This document shows, one piece after another, positions 12,721 through 24,387 of a stretch of 64,000 nt of DNA. Source of the DNA: Lolium rigidum (Eukaryota > Streptophyta > Magnoliopsida > Poales > Poaceae); NCBI RefSeq assembly GCF_022539505.1, contig NC_061508.1:61575754-61639753 (forward strand), in the 5' to 3' direction. Position 1 is the first letter of the stretch; every line of letters starts with the position of its first letter. A program made the position numbers and the translations under genes. The notes beneath the pieces were generated by a model. It saw nothing but the letters and a program-made list of their open reading frames with translations, made no database searches and had not been told where the DNA came from.

Positions 12721-12812
12721 GTAAGATCCTTCTCTGATTTTTGCAATTTTGTCTGCATAATGCTTGGGCGCTTCTCTGATTTGGCATTTCCTACTCTTTC
12801 CAGGAGTGCATC

Positions 12813-15121
12813 ATGTCCAACATCTTCGGCAAGAAAGGCAAGAGTTTCAGCGGTTCAGGTTATTTTCTTCTGCACCGATTCGGATTCATTTTTCTTTTCA
12901 TTCTAACCTACCACTTTGCAACATTTCTTTGCATACAAGGCAAGGAACATTCATTCGGGTTAATTGGAAAGACGAAACTGACGAGCTGTTCTGTTTTCCT
13001 GCACCCATTTGGGGTTCCAGATTCACCGCATCGAAGCGCCGCACGCGTACGGTTCAAGAGCGCGAGCCTGAATTGCGTCGACTCGCCCAAAAAGCAGAAC
13101 GACGATACCTGCAAATACAGGTTACCGAACTGACATTTCTCTGTTTGCTGATCTCATCAATGTTGTGAATTTATCTTTGCTAGTAGTTAAACTGATAGCT
13201 CTCAGCCTGTTGTTCTGAATTCTGATCTCTGAATATTTCTCCAGCGTCGCTGACTAGTTCTCTATTCAAGATTGTGAAATTTACATTGCTATTACTGCAC
13301 GCACGCAGGGTGTTCGTTGCTACGTGGAACGTGGGCGGGAAGACTCCGAACGATGGCCTTAACCTGCAGGACTTTCTGCAGGTGGACGAGTCCTCCGACA
13401 TATATGTCTTGGGGTAACGCGCTGACGCTTCTCGTCCATGTGTGTTAATGGTGTGCAATGCCATGTACGATCGCTTTGCTGTGTCCCATTCCATGGCACG
13501 GTATTCTGACGCTACATGTAGTGTAGGTTCCAGGAGATCGTTCCCCTGACAGCCGGTAATGTGCTTGTCCTGGAGGACAACGAGCCGGCGGCGAGGTGGC
13601 TGGCCCTCATCCACCAGGCGCTGAACAATCCGCAAGAGCAGTCGGACAGCGACGAGCCGCCGCTTGCCGCGTCATCGGACCCTAGCACGGCCGACGCGGG
13701 CCGGCAGACTCGTCGTCGCGACTCCATGGCCACCAGGTCCTCGAGCGGCAACCTCTTCTTCCAGACGCCGTCGCTCAAGGTCCTCAGCAACAGCTACCGC
13801 GTCGACAGCGCGCTCGTCAAGACCTGCAACTGTTCCGCCGAGACCTCTACCCAACGCCGCCGCGCCGCCGAGGCGCGTGACTCCGTCTACCGCGCCGAGA
13901 CGCCCTCTACCAGCACTCCCACCGGCGAGGCCTCTTCGTCGACAGCCACCAGCCCCTGGGACGAAGACTCCGCCGGCACCGCCGCTGCCACGCCGGCCCA
14001 GGGCGAGCCGACGGACGACGGCGGCGGGATGAGCTACTGCCTGATCGCGAGCAAGCAGATGGTGGGGCTATTCCTGTCGGTGTGGGTAAAGAGGGAGCTG
14101 GTGGAGCACGTCGGCCACCTCCGGGTGGACTGCGTCGGCAGGGGCATCATGCGGTGGCTGGGCAACAAGGGGTGCATCGCGATGAGCATGACGCTGCACC
14201 ACACCAGCCTCTGCTTCGTGTGCAGCCACCTGGCCTCCGGCGAGAAGGAGGGCGACGAGGTCAGGCGGAACGCCGACGTCGCCGAGATCCTCAAGAGTGC
14301 GCACTTTCCCCGTGCCTGCAAGCCCCCGTCCGCCGCGCACCGCGTCCTCCCCGAGCGAATAATCGACCACGAGTACGCGCGCACGTTAATCTTTCTCTTG
14401 TTCAGTTTCCTTGCCCCAGTTTTACTTTTATGTGAACTAACATTCTTGGGTTGGTGTGAAATTCAAGCAGCAAGATGATATGGCTCGGCGACCTGAACTA
14501 CCGAGTCTCACTCAGCTACGACGAGACGAGAACGTTGCTGGAGGACAACGACTGGGACGCTCTCCTGTTGAAAGATCAGGTATGACACTGTCTGAACTGC
14601 AAAATAAAATTTCAGACACTGAGGAACACCAGATTGACATGGTTTGGTACTTTGGTTGCAGCTGATGATCGAGCGGGAGGCAGGAAGGGTGTTTGTGGGC
14701 TGGAAGGAGGGCAAGATCTGCTTCGCGCCGACGTACAAGTACACGCACAACTCCGACGCGTACGCCGGCGAGACGGTTAAGTCCAAGAAGAAGCGGCGAA
14801 CGCCTGCATGGTATGGCACACATACACATTTCTGAAAGTTGCGAGTGCCAGGTAAAAGTTAAGTTACTGATGACTGCTTGCCAGCGTAGGTGTGACCGGA
14901 TACTGTGGCACGGCGACGGCGTCGAGCAGCTGCAGTACCTGCGGGGCGAGTCGAGGTTCTCCGACCACCGGCCGGTCTGCGGCGTGTTCGCCGTCGAGGT
15001 GGATGCGGGCGTCGAGGGCGGCGGCAAGATGAGGACCTGCCACTCGCTCGCCGCGCGGATCGGCTGTGACAAGACGGCGTCCCCGCAGACGCACGGCAGC
15101 TCCGTTGAGCCATCGTCGTAG
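12813..15121 (+). CDS. Type I inositol polyphosphate 5-phosphatase
   Basis: The enzyme removes the 5-phosphate from inositol phosphates or phosphoinositides, damping Ins(1,4,5)P3/Ca2+ signalling. Coding exons are 12813-12858, 13021-13120, 13309-13413, 13527-14372, 14471-14579, 14662-14810 and 14890-15121, all with GT-AG introns and consistent phases, giving 528 aa. The start is the first ATG of the exon ([10 protein letters not shown]). Conserved blocks appear in order: [26 protein letters not shown], a long Ser/Thr/Ala-rich variable insert (about residues 110-235), [38 protein letters not shown], and both catalytic signatures WLGDLNYR and PAWCDRILW, then FSDHRPV. All expected catalytic residues are present and no stop breaks the frame, so it should be functional. 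It has no WD40 region, so it is the short type I form. The exact orthologue is not assignable by eye. Confidence 0.95.
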
Positions 15122-15418
15122 CTGCGTCCTGTAATCGTATCATGTATGTAGGGAGCTTAATTACTAAGGATCAGAGAAGATTGTAGCGACCAACCATTGA
15201 TCTGTCAGGCTAATGTCTGCTACTAACCGAAGCGATCTGTCAGGCCAAAAACGTAAAAGGTTTGGGTGCAACTGGAGATCAGTCAGCTGAAACTTAATAG
15301 TACTACGAAGTCTCAGTTCGCTGACGTCGGCTGCTGATTAAGCCATCGTGCAAGGGGGATGCTGTTTGCTGACCTGGTCGGCACGGACCAGGCGCCGCAC
15401 ACCCCTAGTTGGTGGTTT
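15122..15418 (+). other. 3' flank of the 5-phosphatase gene
   Basis: Likely 3' UTR followed by spacer. A short motif (GATCTGTCAGGC) occurs twice, about 15198 and 15235. Nothing else is recognised. Confidence 0.35.
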
Positions 15419-16182
15419 GGGCCGGCCCAACATTTTGTTACACTTTTTCTTTATTCTTTTGTCTTTTCCTTTTCTTTTCTTTTCTTTTCTGTCTTTTCTT
15501 TTTTACGTTTTTAAAAGCTAAAATGTTTTTAAATCCAAAGTTTTAACATTGAAAAAACATTATTTTCAGAAATTTAATATTATTTTACATATGAGATTTT
15601 TTAGAATTTGAACATTTTTAAAATTTAAACAATTTTCAAATTTGATTTTTTTTTATAGTTTAAACAATTTTCAAATTTCAAAAAGTTTCATACATGTACA
15701 ATTTTAGAGTTTGAATTTTATTATTATTTAACCAATTTATATATTTGAAAAATATTTTTTAATCTGAAAATTTTCCAAATATCTCTTTTAAAAATTTGAT
15801 TTTAATATTTTTTGCAAAAAAAGTTTGTAAATTTTTTAAATTATTTTAGTTTGAAAAAAAAATTACAGTTAACAATTTTTAGTTTGGAAAATTTTGAAAT
15901 AAACATTTTTTTATTTGAACAAATTTTAAATTGAAAGTTTTTAAGCTTGAACATTTTTCAAATTTGGACATTTTTTTTAATTTGAACATTTTCTAAATTT
16001 CAACATTTTTAGAATCTTTCTATTTTTCGAATCTGAAAAATAAAAGTAACAAAAAAGAAACAGAAAATAGAACAAAAGAAAAAGAAAAAAGAAAACAAAA
16101 ACAGGAAAAAAGTAGAAAAGGAGAAACAAAAAGAAAAGAGAAAACGAATAAAGAGGAAGCCCGCACCTGACTGGGCCGGCCC
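15419..16182. mobile_element. AT-rich fold-back (MITE/MULE-like) element
   Basis: Both ends carry the palindrome GGGCCGGCCC (15419 and 16173). Just inside, the left arm is a pyrimidine tract (CTTTATTCTTTT...) and the right arm its purine complement (AAAAGAAAAG...AATAAAG), so the ends can fold together. The interior is more than 75% A+T by eye, with repeated TTTGAACATTTT-type words. No coding potential. The class assignment is inference. Confidence 0.5.
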
Positions 16183-16244
16183 GTACCGCTCGGAGGGTCT
16201 TTGCTTGTTGTTTAGACTAAAGAATCCCGGAGAATGACTCACTT

Positions 16245-16670
16245 CCAATTCATATAACTGGAAAGAATTTAGTTACAAAACGCAAGCATAAGTGGAAAAA
16301 AAATTATAGTTGCAACACATGTGATTTCGAAAAAACAATTCGAGTTGCAACTCCCGTGAAACTGAAAAATCTCGGTTGCAGCTCATGTGCAATTGGAAAT
16401 ATTATTCGTACCACCCACGTGCAGCAAGAAAAATATCCGTTAAATCTAAGTTGTAACGCATAATTAACAAAAAAAAAACTCTTAGTTGCAACTCATATGG
16501 AACTCGGAAAATCGATCCACATGCAACTGAAAAAATTCCAATTACAACCCACATGCAAATGAAAAGAATCTTTGTTGAGATCCACATGCAACTCGGAAAA
16601 TCTCAAATACGATCCACATGCATGCAATAGAGAAGAATCTCACTTGCAACCCACATGCAACTCGAAAAAA
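16245..16670. repeat. Degenerate minisatellite with a TTGCAACTCATGTGCAACT-type unit
   Basis: Roughly ten diverged units of about 35-45 bp each contain 'ttgcaac(t/c)ca(c/t)atgcaact' followed by 'gaaaaaatc'. Examples are near 16318, 16377, 16481, 16548, 16583 and 16640. No gene. Copies diverge by substitutions and small indels, so the array is old. Confidence 0.6.
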
Positions 16671-16689
16671 AATGTACAAATTTTAAGAT

Positions 16690-17430
16690 GAATATTTGTT
16701 AGTAAAAAGTCCATATTTGGCCCCTTAACTTTCACGGCAGTCCAAATGGAACCCTTAAGTTTCACAAGGTCCAGCTTTGGCCCATTATCTCGTTAACCCG
16801 TTCAACATTGATCCTTGCAGCTGTGAAACCTGGTTATCAGGAACCGATCATGCCATGTCACCGGCTTATTCTACCTAAAATGTCATTATATCTTTGATGT
16901 CTATTAGGAACATAATCAAACAGTTCCCTTAAAAAGGGAACGTGATCAAACATAAACCTGGGCCAGCTGGATTAGTGCGAATCAATCCTGTGCTCTCGAG
17001 TCAATTCGCGTAGCTTCTCTATCCTTTTCCTCTCGCTGGCAAGAACCCTAGCGGAGGCGAGACTGGTGGCGGGGCAGTGGTCGATTCAGTTGATGCAATC
17101 CACAACAGTATTCGGTGAGTTCCATAGCCAAGCAGCATTCTCGCTAGTTCAGTTGGGAATCGTCAATTCAGTTTTGTTGTCATGTTTTGTAGGATTCTAG
17201 AGATGGACGAGTTTGTTCTGGTGAGATTTCATTGGGGCGGTTCCTTTTTGAATGATGGAAAAGAGCTGACATATGTCGGTGGATCAATGGGGATCTCTTC
17301 AATTGAGGTTGATAATGAACTGTCGGAGATACGAGGTCATTTGCTTGATCATTTCCCTGATTATACTGAATTATATGTTGAATCTTCCAATCTTGTAAGT
17401 GCATTTAGCTATGCTTGAACTCTATACAAC
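16690..17430 (+). mobile_element. 5' fragment of a Mutator-like (MULE) element
   Basis: The stretch contains a TIR/5' region (16700-17100), a spliced 5' UTR (donor CG|GTGAGT near 17116, acceptor TTTTGTAG at 17185-17192) and the first coding exon of a mudrA-type gene. It is cut at 17430 by the insertion of an LTR retroelement. Confidence 0.5.
17203..17394 (+). pseudogene. mudrA-type transposase, N-terminal PB1-like exon only
   Basis: This is a 64-codon exon starting ATGGACGAG and ending at a GTAAGT donor at 17395. The pattern VRFHWGGSF...ELTYVGG followed by a helical stretch is the PB1-like N-terminal domain common in plant MULE transposases. The zinc-ribbon, catalytic DDE and SWIM zinc-finger parts are missing, because the sequence continues into an unrelated LTR 36 bases later. 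Confidence 0.55.
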
Positions 17431-17990
17431 TGTCGTCGTGGTGAACGAGCAGATGCCATAGGATGGCTTAAGTTGGGGCCGAATGGACGTATGAGGATTC
17501 GGGGGAGGGTTTGCGATTAGACGGGAAGAACTTCCGGATGCTCTCCTCAAGAACACAACCAAAGGCAGGTATGCAAGAAGAGAGACAAGAGGAAGAACTC
17601 TTTACTAGATCGCTAGCTTCATTGATCTCAACATGGTTACAAGTTTCTCAGTACACGGATCTCTCTATGGTCTCGCTACGTGCCCGTGAAGAAGGGCTGC
17701 CCCCTCTCCTTATATAGGGGAGAGGGTGGCTTACACTGGAAGAAACCCTAATGGCATCTTTGACTAGACAAACTACTTTACAAAGCTACTTTAATCATGG
17801 CTGACACCGGAGTCCTCTTTAATCGGGGGCGCTGACGTCCTCCGGCTTCTTTGACCGTCACTCTTCTCTTTATCGTCAGCCCTTCGTCAAAAGCTACTTT
17901 GCTTAGCTCATCTTTGTCTTCTAGCTCTGGAGAGAATCTTTGACCAGTCCTACCGACAGGCTCTCCTTTCCGGTATCTTCTTTACCGGAT
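17431..17990 (-). mobile_element. LTR (minus orientation) running into the assembly gap
   Basis: On the minus strand the piece has LTR architecture: U3, a TATA box (CTATATAAGG, about 17710-17722), an ATCAATGAAG poly(A)-signal-like word, and a 3' end ...CGACGACA at 17431. The right side is lost in the N gap. The sequence differs from the LTR of the chromovirus that follows, so it is a separate insertion. Confidence 0.55.
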
Positions 17991-18090
17991 NNNNNNNNNN
18001 NNNNNNNNNNNNNNNNNNNNNNNNNNNNNNNNNNNNNNNNNNNNNNNNNNNNNNNNNNNNNNNNNNNNNNNNNNNNNNNNNNNNNNNNNN
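17991..18090. other. Assembly gap (100 N)
   Basis: There are exactly 100 undetermined bases, the usual placeholder for a gap of unknown size. It separates a minus-strand LTR from a plus-strand pol, so the junction between the two elements cannot be read. Confidence 0.98.
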
Positions 18091-20893
18091 CATAGCCCGG
18101 AGAGCCTACAAGCATGAACGCAACAGAGCTTGTGGAGCTGAAGAAGCAGTATAGATGATATGTTGGCCCAGGGTCTGATTAGACCAAGTGCATCCCCCCG
18201 GAGATCCCCCGTCTTGTTTGTAGACAAGAAGGATGGTGCAAATCGCTTATGTACCGACTATCGAAAGCTTAACGACGTCACCATCAAAAACAAATACCCC
18301 CTACCCAAGATAGAAGACTTGTTTGATCAACTCACCGGAGCCAAAGTTTTCTCCAAGATCGACCTTAGAACGGGATATCATCAACTGAAGATCCGAGCCA
18401 CCGACATCCCAAAAACTGCCTTTACCACTAGATATGGGTTGTATGAGTACAACGTCATGTCGTTTGGACTAACCAATGCCCCCGCTTACTTCATGAATCT
18501 CATGAATAAGATCTTCATGAACTTTTTGGACAAGTTTGTCGTTGTCTTCATCGACGAAATTCTCGTATACTCCAAGTCCGAAGAGGAACATGAACAGCAT
18601 TTGGAGATTGTCCTAGAAACCCTTAGACAAAGACAAGTTGTATGCCAAGTTTAGCAAGTGTGAGTTTTGGCTGGAAGAAGTTGGATTCCTGGGACACATC
18701 TTGTCTGTAGGAGGAATTGCCGTAGATCCCTCAAAGATAAAAACTTTTATGGAATGGAAAGCCCCCACCACCCAAACCGAGGTTCGCGCTTTTCTTGGAT
18801 TAGCCGGATATTACCGCAGATTTGTAGAAGGTTTTTCGAGCATCGCTCGACCAATGACCCAACTGTTGAAGAAGGACAAGAAGTTCGAGTGGACCGATAA
18901 ATGTGAAGAGAGCTTTCAACAGCTCAAGAGTAGACTGACCACCGCCCCAATCCTGATCATGCCTGATATCGCCAAGCCCTTTGACGTATATTGCGACGCC
19001 TCCAAGGTTGGTCTTGGATGTGTGCTTATGCAAGAAGGCAAGGTTGTATCCTACCTTTCCAGACAGCTCAAGCAACATGAACAAAACTACCCAACCCATG
19101 ACCTCGAGCTTGCAGCTGTGGTCTTAGCCTTGAAAGTTTGGCGTCATTACCTCATGGGTAATCGATGCGAGATCTATTCCGACCACAAAAGCCTCAAATA
19201 CATATTCACCCAGAAAGAGATAAACATGAGACAACGCCGATGGATCGAATTGATCAAAGATTACGACATGGAGATTCACTACCACCCCGGCAAGGCCAAT
19301 GTGGTAGCGGATGCTTTGAGTAGACCGTCGTGTCGCTTGAACTCCATGCTCGCAACCGAACAGCCCAAATCCTTGCATCAAGAGTTTGAACAACTCAGAC
19401 TTGAACTTGTTAGCGAAGGATTCCTAGCCAGCATAGAACCGCAACCCACCTTGGTTAGTCGATCAAGGAAGCCCGTAAGGACAACGCTAGCATCGACGGA
19501 ATCAAGAAACAGATAGCCGCAGAAAAGCCCCCGGTTTCACCGTAGACGAAGCCGGAGTTCTTGGTACAAAGAACGTCTCGCGTACCATCTGACTCGACTT
19601 GAAATAGGTCATCCCGCAAGAAGCTCACGACACCCTTTACTCAATCCACCCGGAGGTACCAAGATGTACCAAGACCCGAAAGAACAATTTTGGTGGCACG
19701 GAATGAAGAGAGAGATCGGTAGCTATATCGCCAAATGTGACATCCGTCGAGAGTCAAGGCCGAACATCAACGACCCGCGGACCGTTACAGCTCCTCCGGA
19801 TCCCGGAATGGAAATGGGACTCCGTAGGAATGGACTTTATCACCGGACTGCCCAAATCCAAAGAAAGGCAATGATTCCATATGGGTAGTTGTCGATAGAT
19901 TGACCAAGGTCGCCCATTTCATCGCCGTCAAAACCACTTATCAAGGCCCAAAGTTAGCTGAACTATACATCTCCGTAATAGTCGCCTTGCACGGAACCCC
20001 AAATCGATAGTGTCGATAGAGGATCACAGCTCACCTCAAGGTTCCGCGCAAAGTGCACGAAGGACTAGGAACCCGTCCGAATTTCAGCACCGCCTATCAC
20101 CCTCGTACCGACGGACAGACCGAGAGAGTAAACCGATGATCTGGAAGACATGCTTAGAGCATGCGTACTGAATACGGATCCAAGTGGGAAGATCGCCTAC
20201 CTTACGCTAGAATTCTCTTACAACAATAGCTACCAAGCCAGCCTACAGATGGCCCCCTTTGAAGCCTTGTATGGAAGGAAATGCCGTACCTCCGAACTGG
20301 TCGGAAGCTCGGAGAAGCCAAGTTTTTGGCCCGGATGTTTTTCGTGAAGCCGAAGAGAAAGTACGCAAGATCCGAGAGTACCTCAAGACGATGCAATCTA
20401 GCATGTTAAGAGCTACACCGACAAGAGACGCCTGGGAGATGACCTTCGAGATCGGAGACTTTGTCTATCTCAAGGTATCCTCCCTTGAAGGGAATGCAAA
20501 GGTTTCAACTGAAAGGAAAGCTAGCACCCCGCTATGTCGGACCCTTCAAAGTCCTCGCCGCCGAGGGAAGTATCTTATCAACTCGGAGTTGCCTCGAAGA
20601 AATGTCGGTTGTGCACGACGTGTTTCACATCTCACTTCTTCCGAAAGTGCCTTGAAGTCCCGGAGAAGACCGAAGTATTCAAGAACATCGATCACCGATC
20701 AGGTGGATATCAACAAGGATCTCGACTTACCGCTGAAGTGCCGATTCGCATCTTGGAAGAAGCTTACCGAACCACCCGCACCCGAAGCATCAAGTTTCTG
20801 AAGATCCAATGGAGCAATCATACCGAGGATGAAGCCACATGGGAACGCGAAGACTTCATGAAGAAGGAGTACCCAGATCTCTTTAGTACCTAA
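18091..20893 (+). pseudogene. Chromovirus (Ty3/gypsy, Tekay/Del-like) pol: RT, RNase H, integrase, chromodomain
   Basis: Domains are in order. Reverse transcriptase is at 18150-18650 ([37 protein letters not shown]). RT connection and RNase H follow at 18638-19380 ([37 protein letters not shown]). The integrase zinc-binding region and rve core span about 19600-20330. A C-terminal chromodomain lies at 20700-20890 (KFLKIQWSNHTEDEATWERE). Stop TAA is at 20891. The frame shifts near 18640 and 19450-19500 and repeatedly after 19800, and the RT active site reads FIDE where FIDD is expected. The integrase zinc-finger cysteine pair is also disrupted near 19740. The element is non-functional. Gag and protease would lie in or before the gap. 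Confidence 0.85.
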
Positions 20894-20926
20894 CTTTCTT
20901 TTCGATCTCGGGACGAGATCTTTTGT

Positions 20927-20940
20927 AAGGGGGAAGGGTT
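20927..20940 (+). promoter_or_regulatory. Polypurine tract of the chromovirus
   Basis: AAGGGGGAAGGGTT lies directly before the 3' LTR start TGTAACACCC. It is the expected primer for plus-strand DNA synthesis. Confidence 0.7.
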
Positions 20941-22787
20941 TGTAACACCCCAAATTTCAATAAAAAGAAAGTTAGAGAATTCCAGAAAACAAAATTTCAA
21001 ACCAACAAAAACTTTTCTATTTGCATATAGTACCATGCATAGGACTTGTGCATTTGAGTGATATGCCATGATGATTGTTATTACTTGTTCTTGTTATGCT
21101 CAAAAACCTTAGTGTGATCATATGAAGCTCACCAACCAAATAAATCAAAGAGGAAGAAAGTCCATGAATTACAAAACCCTAAAAACCCTCACATATGCCC
21201 TATGGCATTTTTATAAATTTTGACCCTAGACCTATTTGGTCTTCACCATTAGCTGAATAATGTTCTTAAACACTTATCCCAACTTTTGGAATCAAGGTTT
21301 CACAATTCAAATGAAATTCAAAGACAATTCCCACTCACATATGATAATGGTCAAAACTGAAATTTATAGTCTGATCACCACTTTGAGCCCCTGCAATTCA
21401 ATTTTCCCAAACCAATTCTTGCTAAATCCTTGCACCATTTCAAAGTCAACATCAAGATGAACAACTTTGATAAAGATCACCCTGCCAAATTCATCTTTGA
21501 TCATTAGCTATGCTCATCCAAAGTTGCAACATTGCAACAAGTGGAACAATCTCACACTTGTCAATTTCTTGAAATTTTTGAATTCAAATTTTTCCACCAC
21601 CACCTCAAATCACCTCTGGTCAAATACAACTTAATTCAACACTCACATTTCAAAAACATTCACCATTTGAATTATTTCAAATTTGGATATTTTTGGAATT
21701 TGCATCGGCACTATTTGCAACTATTGCAAATAGTGATTCTACACCTCTAATCTACCCCAACTCTAACCTACCTTGCCCCCCGGTTCCCTCTAACCGTAAA
21801 TGGCACATAGTAACCCTAATGAGGAGTGGCTAGCCCACATGGACATGGCATGCCGGCCATGGCGCCACCATGCCGAGCCACCCCTCCTCTCCTTCACCTC
21901 CCTCAATGGCCCTGGTGCCCAAGCTCACCACCACGCCACCCTAGCGCCGCCTAGCACCACCCTGGTCGACGAGGACGACGACAACGCCCGGACGACGCGC
22001 GCCAGCACACGCCCTGGACGCCGCTCACGTCGCACGCATGCACGACGCGGACACTCCCAGTACACGCGCCGCGCCACCACCTCGCTCACTCCCTGGCCCT
22101 GCTCTCAACGCCTTGAGCACGCACTCGCCACCTGGAAGCCGCCAGACACGGCCAAGACCGCGACCCGTGCCCACCGCCGCCGGAGAAGGAGACCCTGCTC
22201 CGCCGCGGGCGCGATAGACACGGAAGCAACGCGACATAACCAGGCCCTCCCCGACCACGCTGTCGCCACCGTTCACCTCGCCTGGACACGTAGAGCATCC
22301 CTGCACCCTCGCCTAGCCCAACCGCTCGCCGGAATCGCCGCGAGCATGTCAACCTCGCCGCAGCCTCCACGGTCACTCGCGCGCCTATAAAAGGAGGCCT
22401 CGCCTCGTCGATTTCTTCACACCAGCCCGCCCTCACCTCTTCTCATTCGACCGCCCGAGCCACTCCGACCATCGACATCCGCCGCCGTAGCCACCCAATC
22501 ACCACCTCACTGCCGACGGACGCCGCGGAAGCTCGCCGCCGATTGGACGCCATTCCAGGAGGAGCCGCCGGTGCCAGAGCTTCGTCATCTACTACATCTT
22601 CCCCGAGCACACTCGCCGACCACCGCGGGAGCCCTGGTTAGCCCGCTGACCCCCTAGCGCCGCCGTGCCCGTAACCCTTTCTCGCCGGAGAAGACGATGG
22701 CTCTGAGCCGTCGATCTGCTTTCTAATCCTACGCTCCACGTCGCCCCGTACCGATTCGGCGTTTAAACGTCGCTGACGAGTGGACCC
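20941..22787 (+). mobile_element. Chromovirus 3' LTR, truncated
   Basis: Starts TGTAACACCCC right after the polypurine tract. U3 is AT-rich up to about 21780, then GC-rich. A TATA box (TATAAAA, 22386-22392) precedes a likely R region. The LTR is cut at 22788 by the Athila-like element and its end is not found on the other side (29461 onward differs). A long open frame at 21800-22390 is a GC-rich accident inside U3, not a gene. Confidence 0.7.
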
Positions 22788-24387
22788 TGATGCGTGTAGT
22801 TGACACGTCCGTTGGGAACCCCAAGAGGAAGGTGTGATGCGCACAGCGGCAAGTTTCCCTCAGTTAGAAACCAAGGTTTAATCGAACCAGTAGGAGTCAA
22901 GAAGCACGTTGAAGGTTGATGGCGGCGGGATGTAGTGCGGCGCAACACCGAGATTCCGGCGCCAACGTGGAACTCGCACAACACAACCAAAGTACTTTGC
23001 CCCAACGAAACAGTGAGGTTGTCAATCTCACCGACTTGCTGTAACAAAGGATTAACCGAATTGTGTGGAAGATGATTGTTTGCGAGAGAAAACGAGTAAA
23101 ACAAGTATTGCATCAGATTTGTATTTCAAGTATTAAAAGAATGGACCGGGGTCCACAGTTCACTAGAGGTGTCTCTCCCATAAGATAAAAGCATGTTGGG
23201 TGAACAAATTACAGTCGGGCAATTGACAAATAGAGAGGGCATAACAATGCACATACATGGCATGATAAGTATAGTGAGATTTAATTGGGCATTACGACAA
23301 AGTACATAGACCGCCATCCAACCGCATCTATGCCTAAAAAGTCCACCTTCAGGGTTATCGTCCGAACCCCTTCCGAGTATTAAGTTGCAAAGCAACGAGA
23401 CGGTTGCATTAAGTATGGTGCGTAATGTAATCAACAACTACATCCTCGGACATAGCGCCAATGTTTTATCCCTAGTGGCAACAAGACAACACAAACTTAG
23501 AACTTTCATCACTCGTCCTGGTGTCAATGCGGGCATGAACCCACTATCGAGCATAAATACTCCCTCTTGGAGTTAAAAGCAAAAACTTGGCCGGAGCCTC
23601 TACTAGTAACGGAGAGCATGCAAGATCATAAACAACACATATGTAATAACTTGATAATTAACATAACATGGTATTCTCTATCCATCGGATCCCGACAAAC
23701 ACAACATAGAGTATTACAGATAGATGATCTTGATCATATTAGGCAGCTCACAAGATCCAACAATGAAGCACAATGAGGAGAAGACAACCATCTAGCTACT
23801 GCTATGGACCCATAGTCCAGGGGTGAACTACTCACTCATCACTCCGGAGGCGACCATGGCGGTGTAGAGTCCTCCGGGAGATGAATCCCCTCTCCGGCGA
23901 GGTGCCGGAGGAGATCTCCAGAATCCCCCGAGATGGGATTGGCGGCGGCGGCGTCTCCGTAAGGTTTTCCGTATCGTGGTTCTTCGCATCAGGGGTTTCG
24001 CGACGGAGGCTTTAAGTAGGCGGAAGGGCAGAGTCGGGGGGCTGACGAGGGGCCCACACCACGGGGCGGCGCGGGCCCCCTTGGCCGCGCCGCCTTGTGG
24101 TTTGGCCACCTCGTGGCCCCACTTCTTATGCTCTTCGGTCTTCCGGAAGGTTCGTGGCGAAATAGGCCCCCGGGTCTTCGTTTCGTCCAATTCCGAGAAT
24201 ATTTTGTTACTAGGATTTCGAAACCAAAAACAGCGAGAAAACGACAGAATCGGCACTTCGGCATCTTGTTAATAGGTTAGTTCCAGAAAATGCACGAATA
24301 TGACATAAAGTGTGCATAAAACATGTAGGTATCATCAATAATATGGCATAGAACATAAGAAATTATCGATACGTCGGAGACGTATCA
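22788..24387 (-). repeat. Element A LTR (3' LTR in element orientation)
   Basis: About 1600 bp. It aligns along its whole length with 27864-29460 and, inverted, with 43300-44897. Against the other A copy it shows substitutions and many one-base indels (for example near 22866 and 24233). Confidence 0.85.

Noticed and set aside
13664..14032. Alternative frames inside exon 5 of the 5-phosphatase
   Set aside because: Shadows of the real coding frame, which carries all conserved motifs.
16009..16248. Phe-rich minus-strand frame
   Set aside because: Translation of the purine/pyrimidine arm of the fold-back element.
21800..22390. A 196-codon open frame on the plus strand
   Set aside because: It lies in the GC-rich U3 of the chromovirus LTR, upstream of its TATA box, is low-complexity and has open counterparts on the opposite strand.
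23826..24280. Overlapping open frames in the GC-rich part of the element A LTR, repeated at 28909-29429 and 43331-43867
   Set aside because: They recur in all three LTR copies with shifts and stops between copies, so there is no sign of protein constraint.
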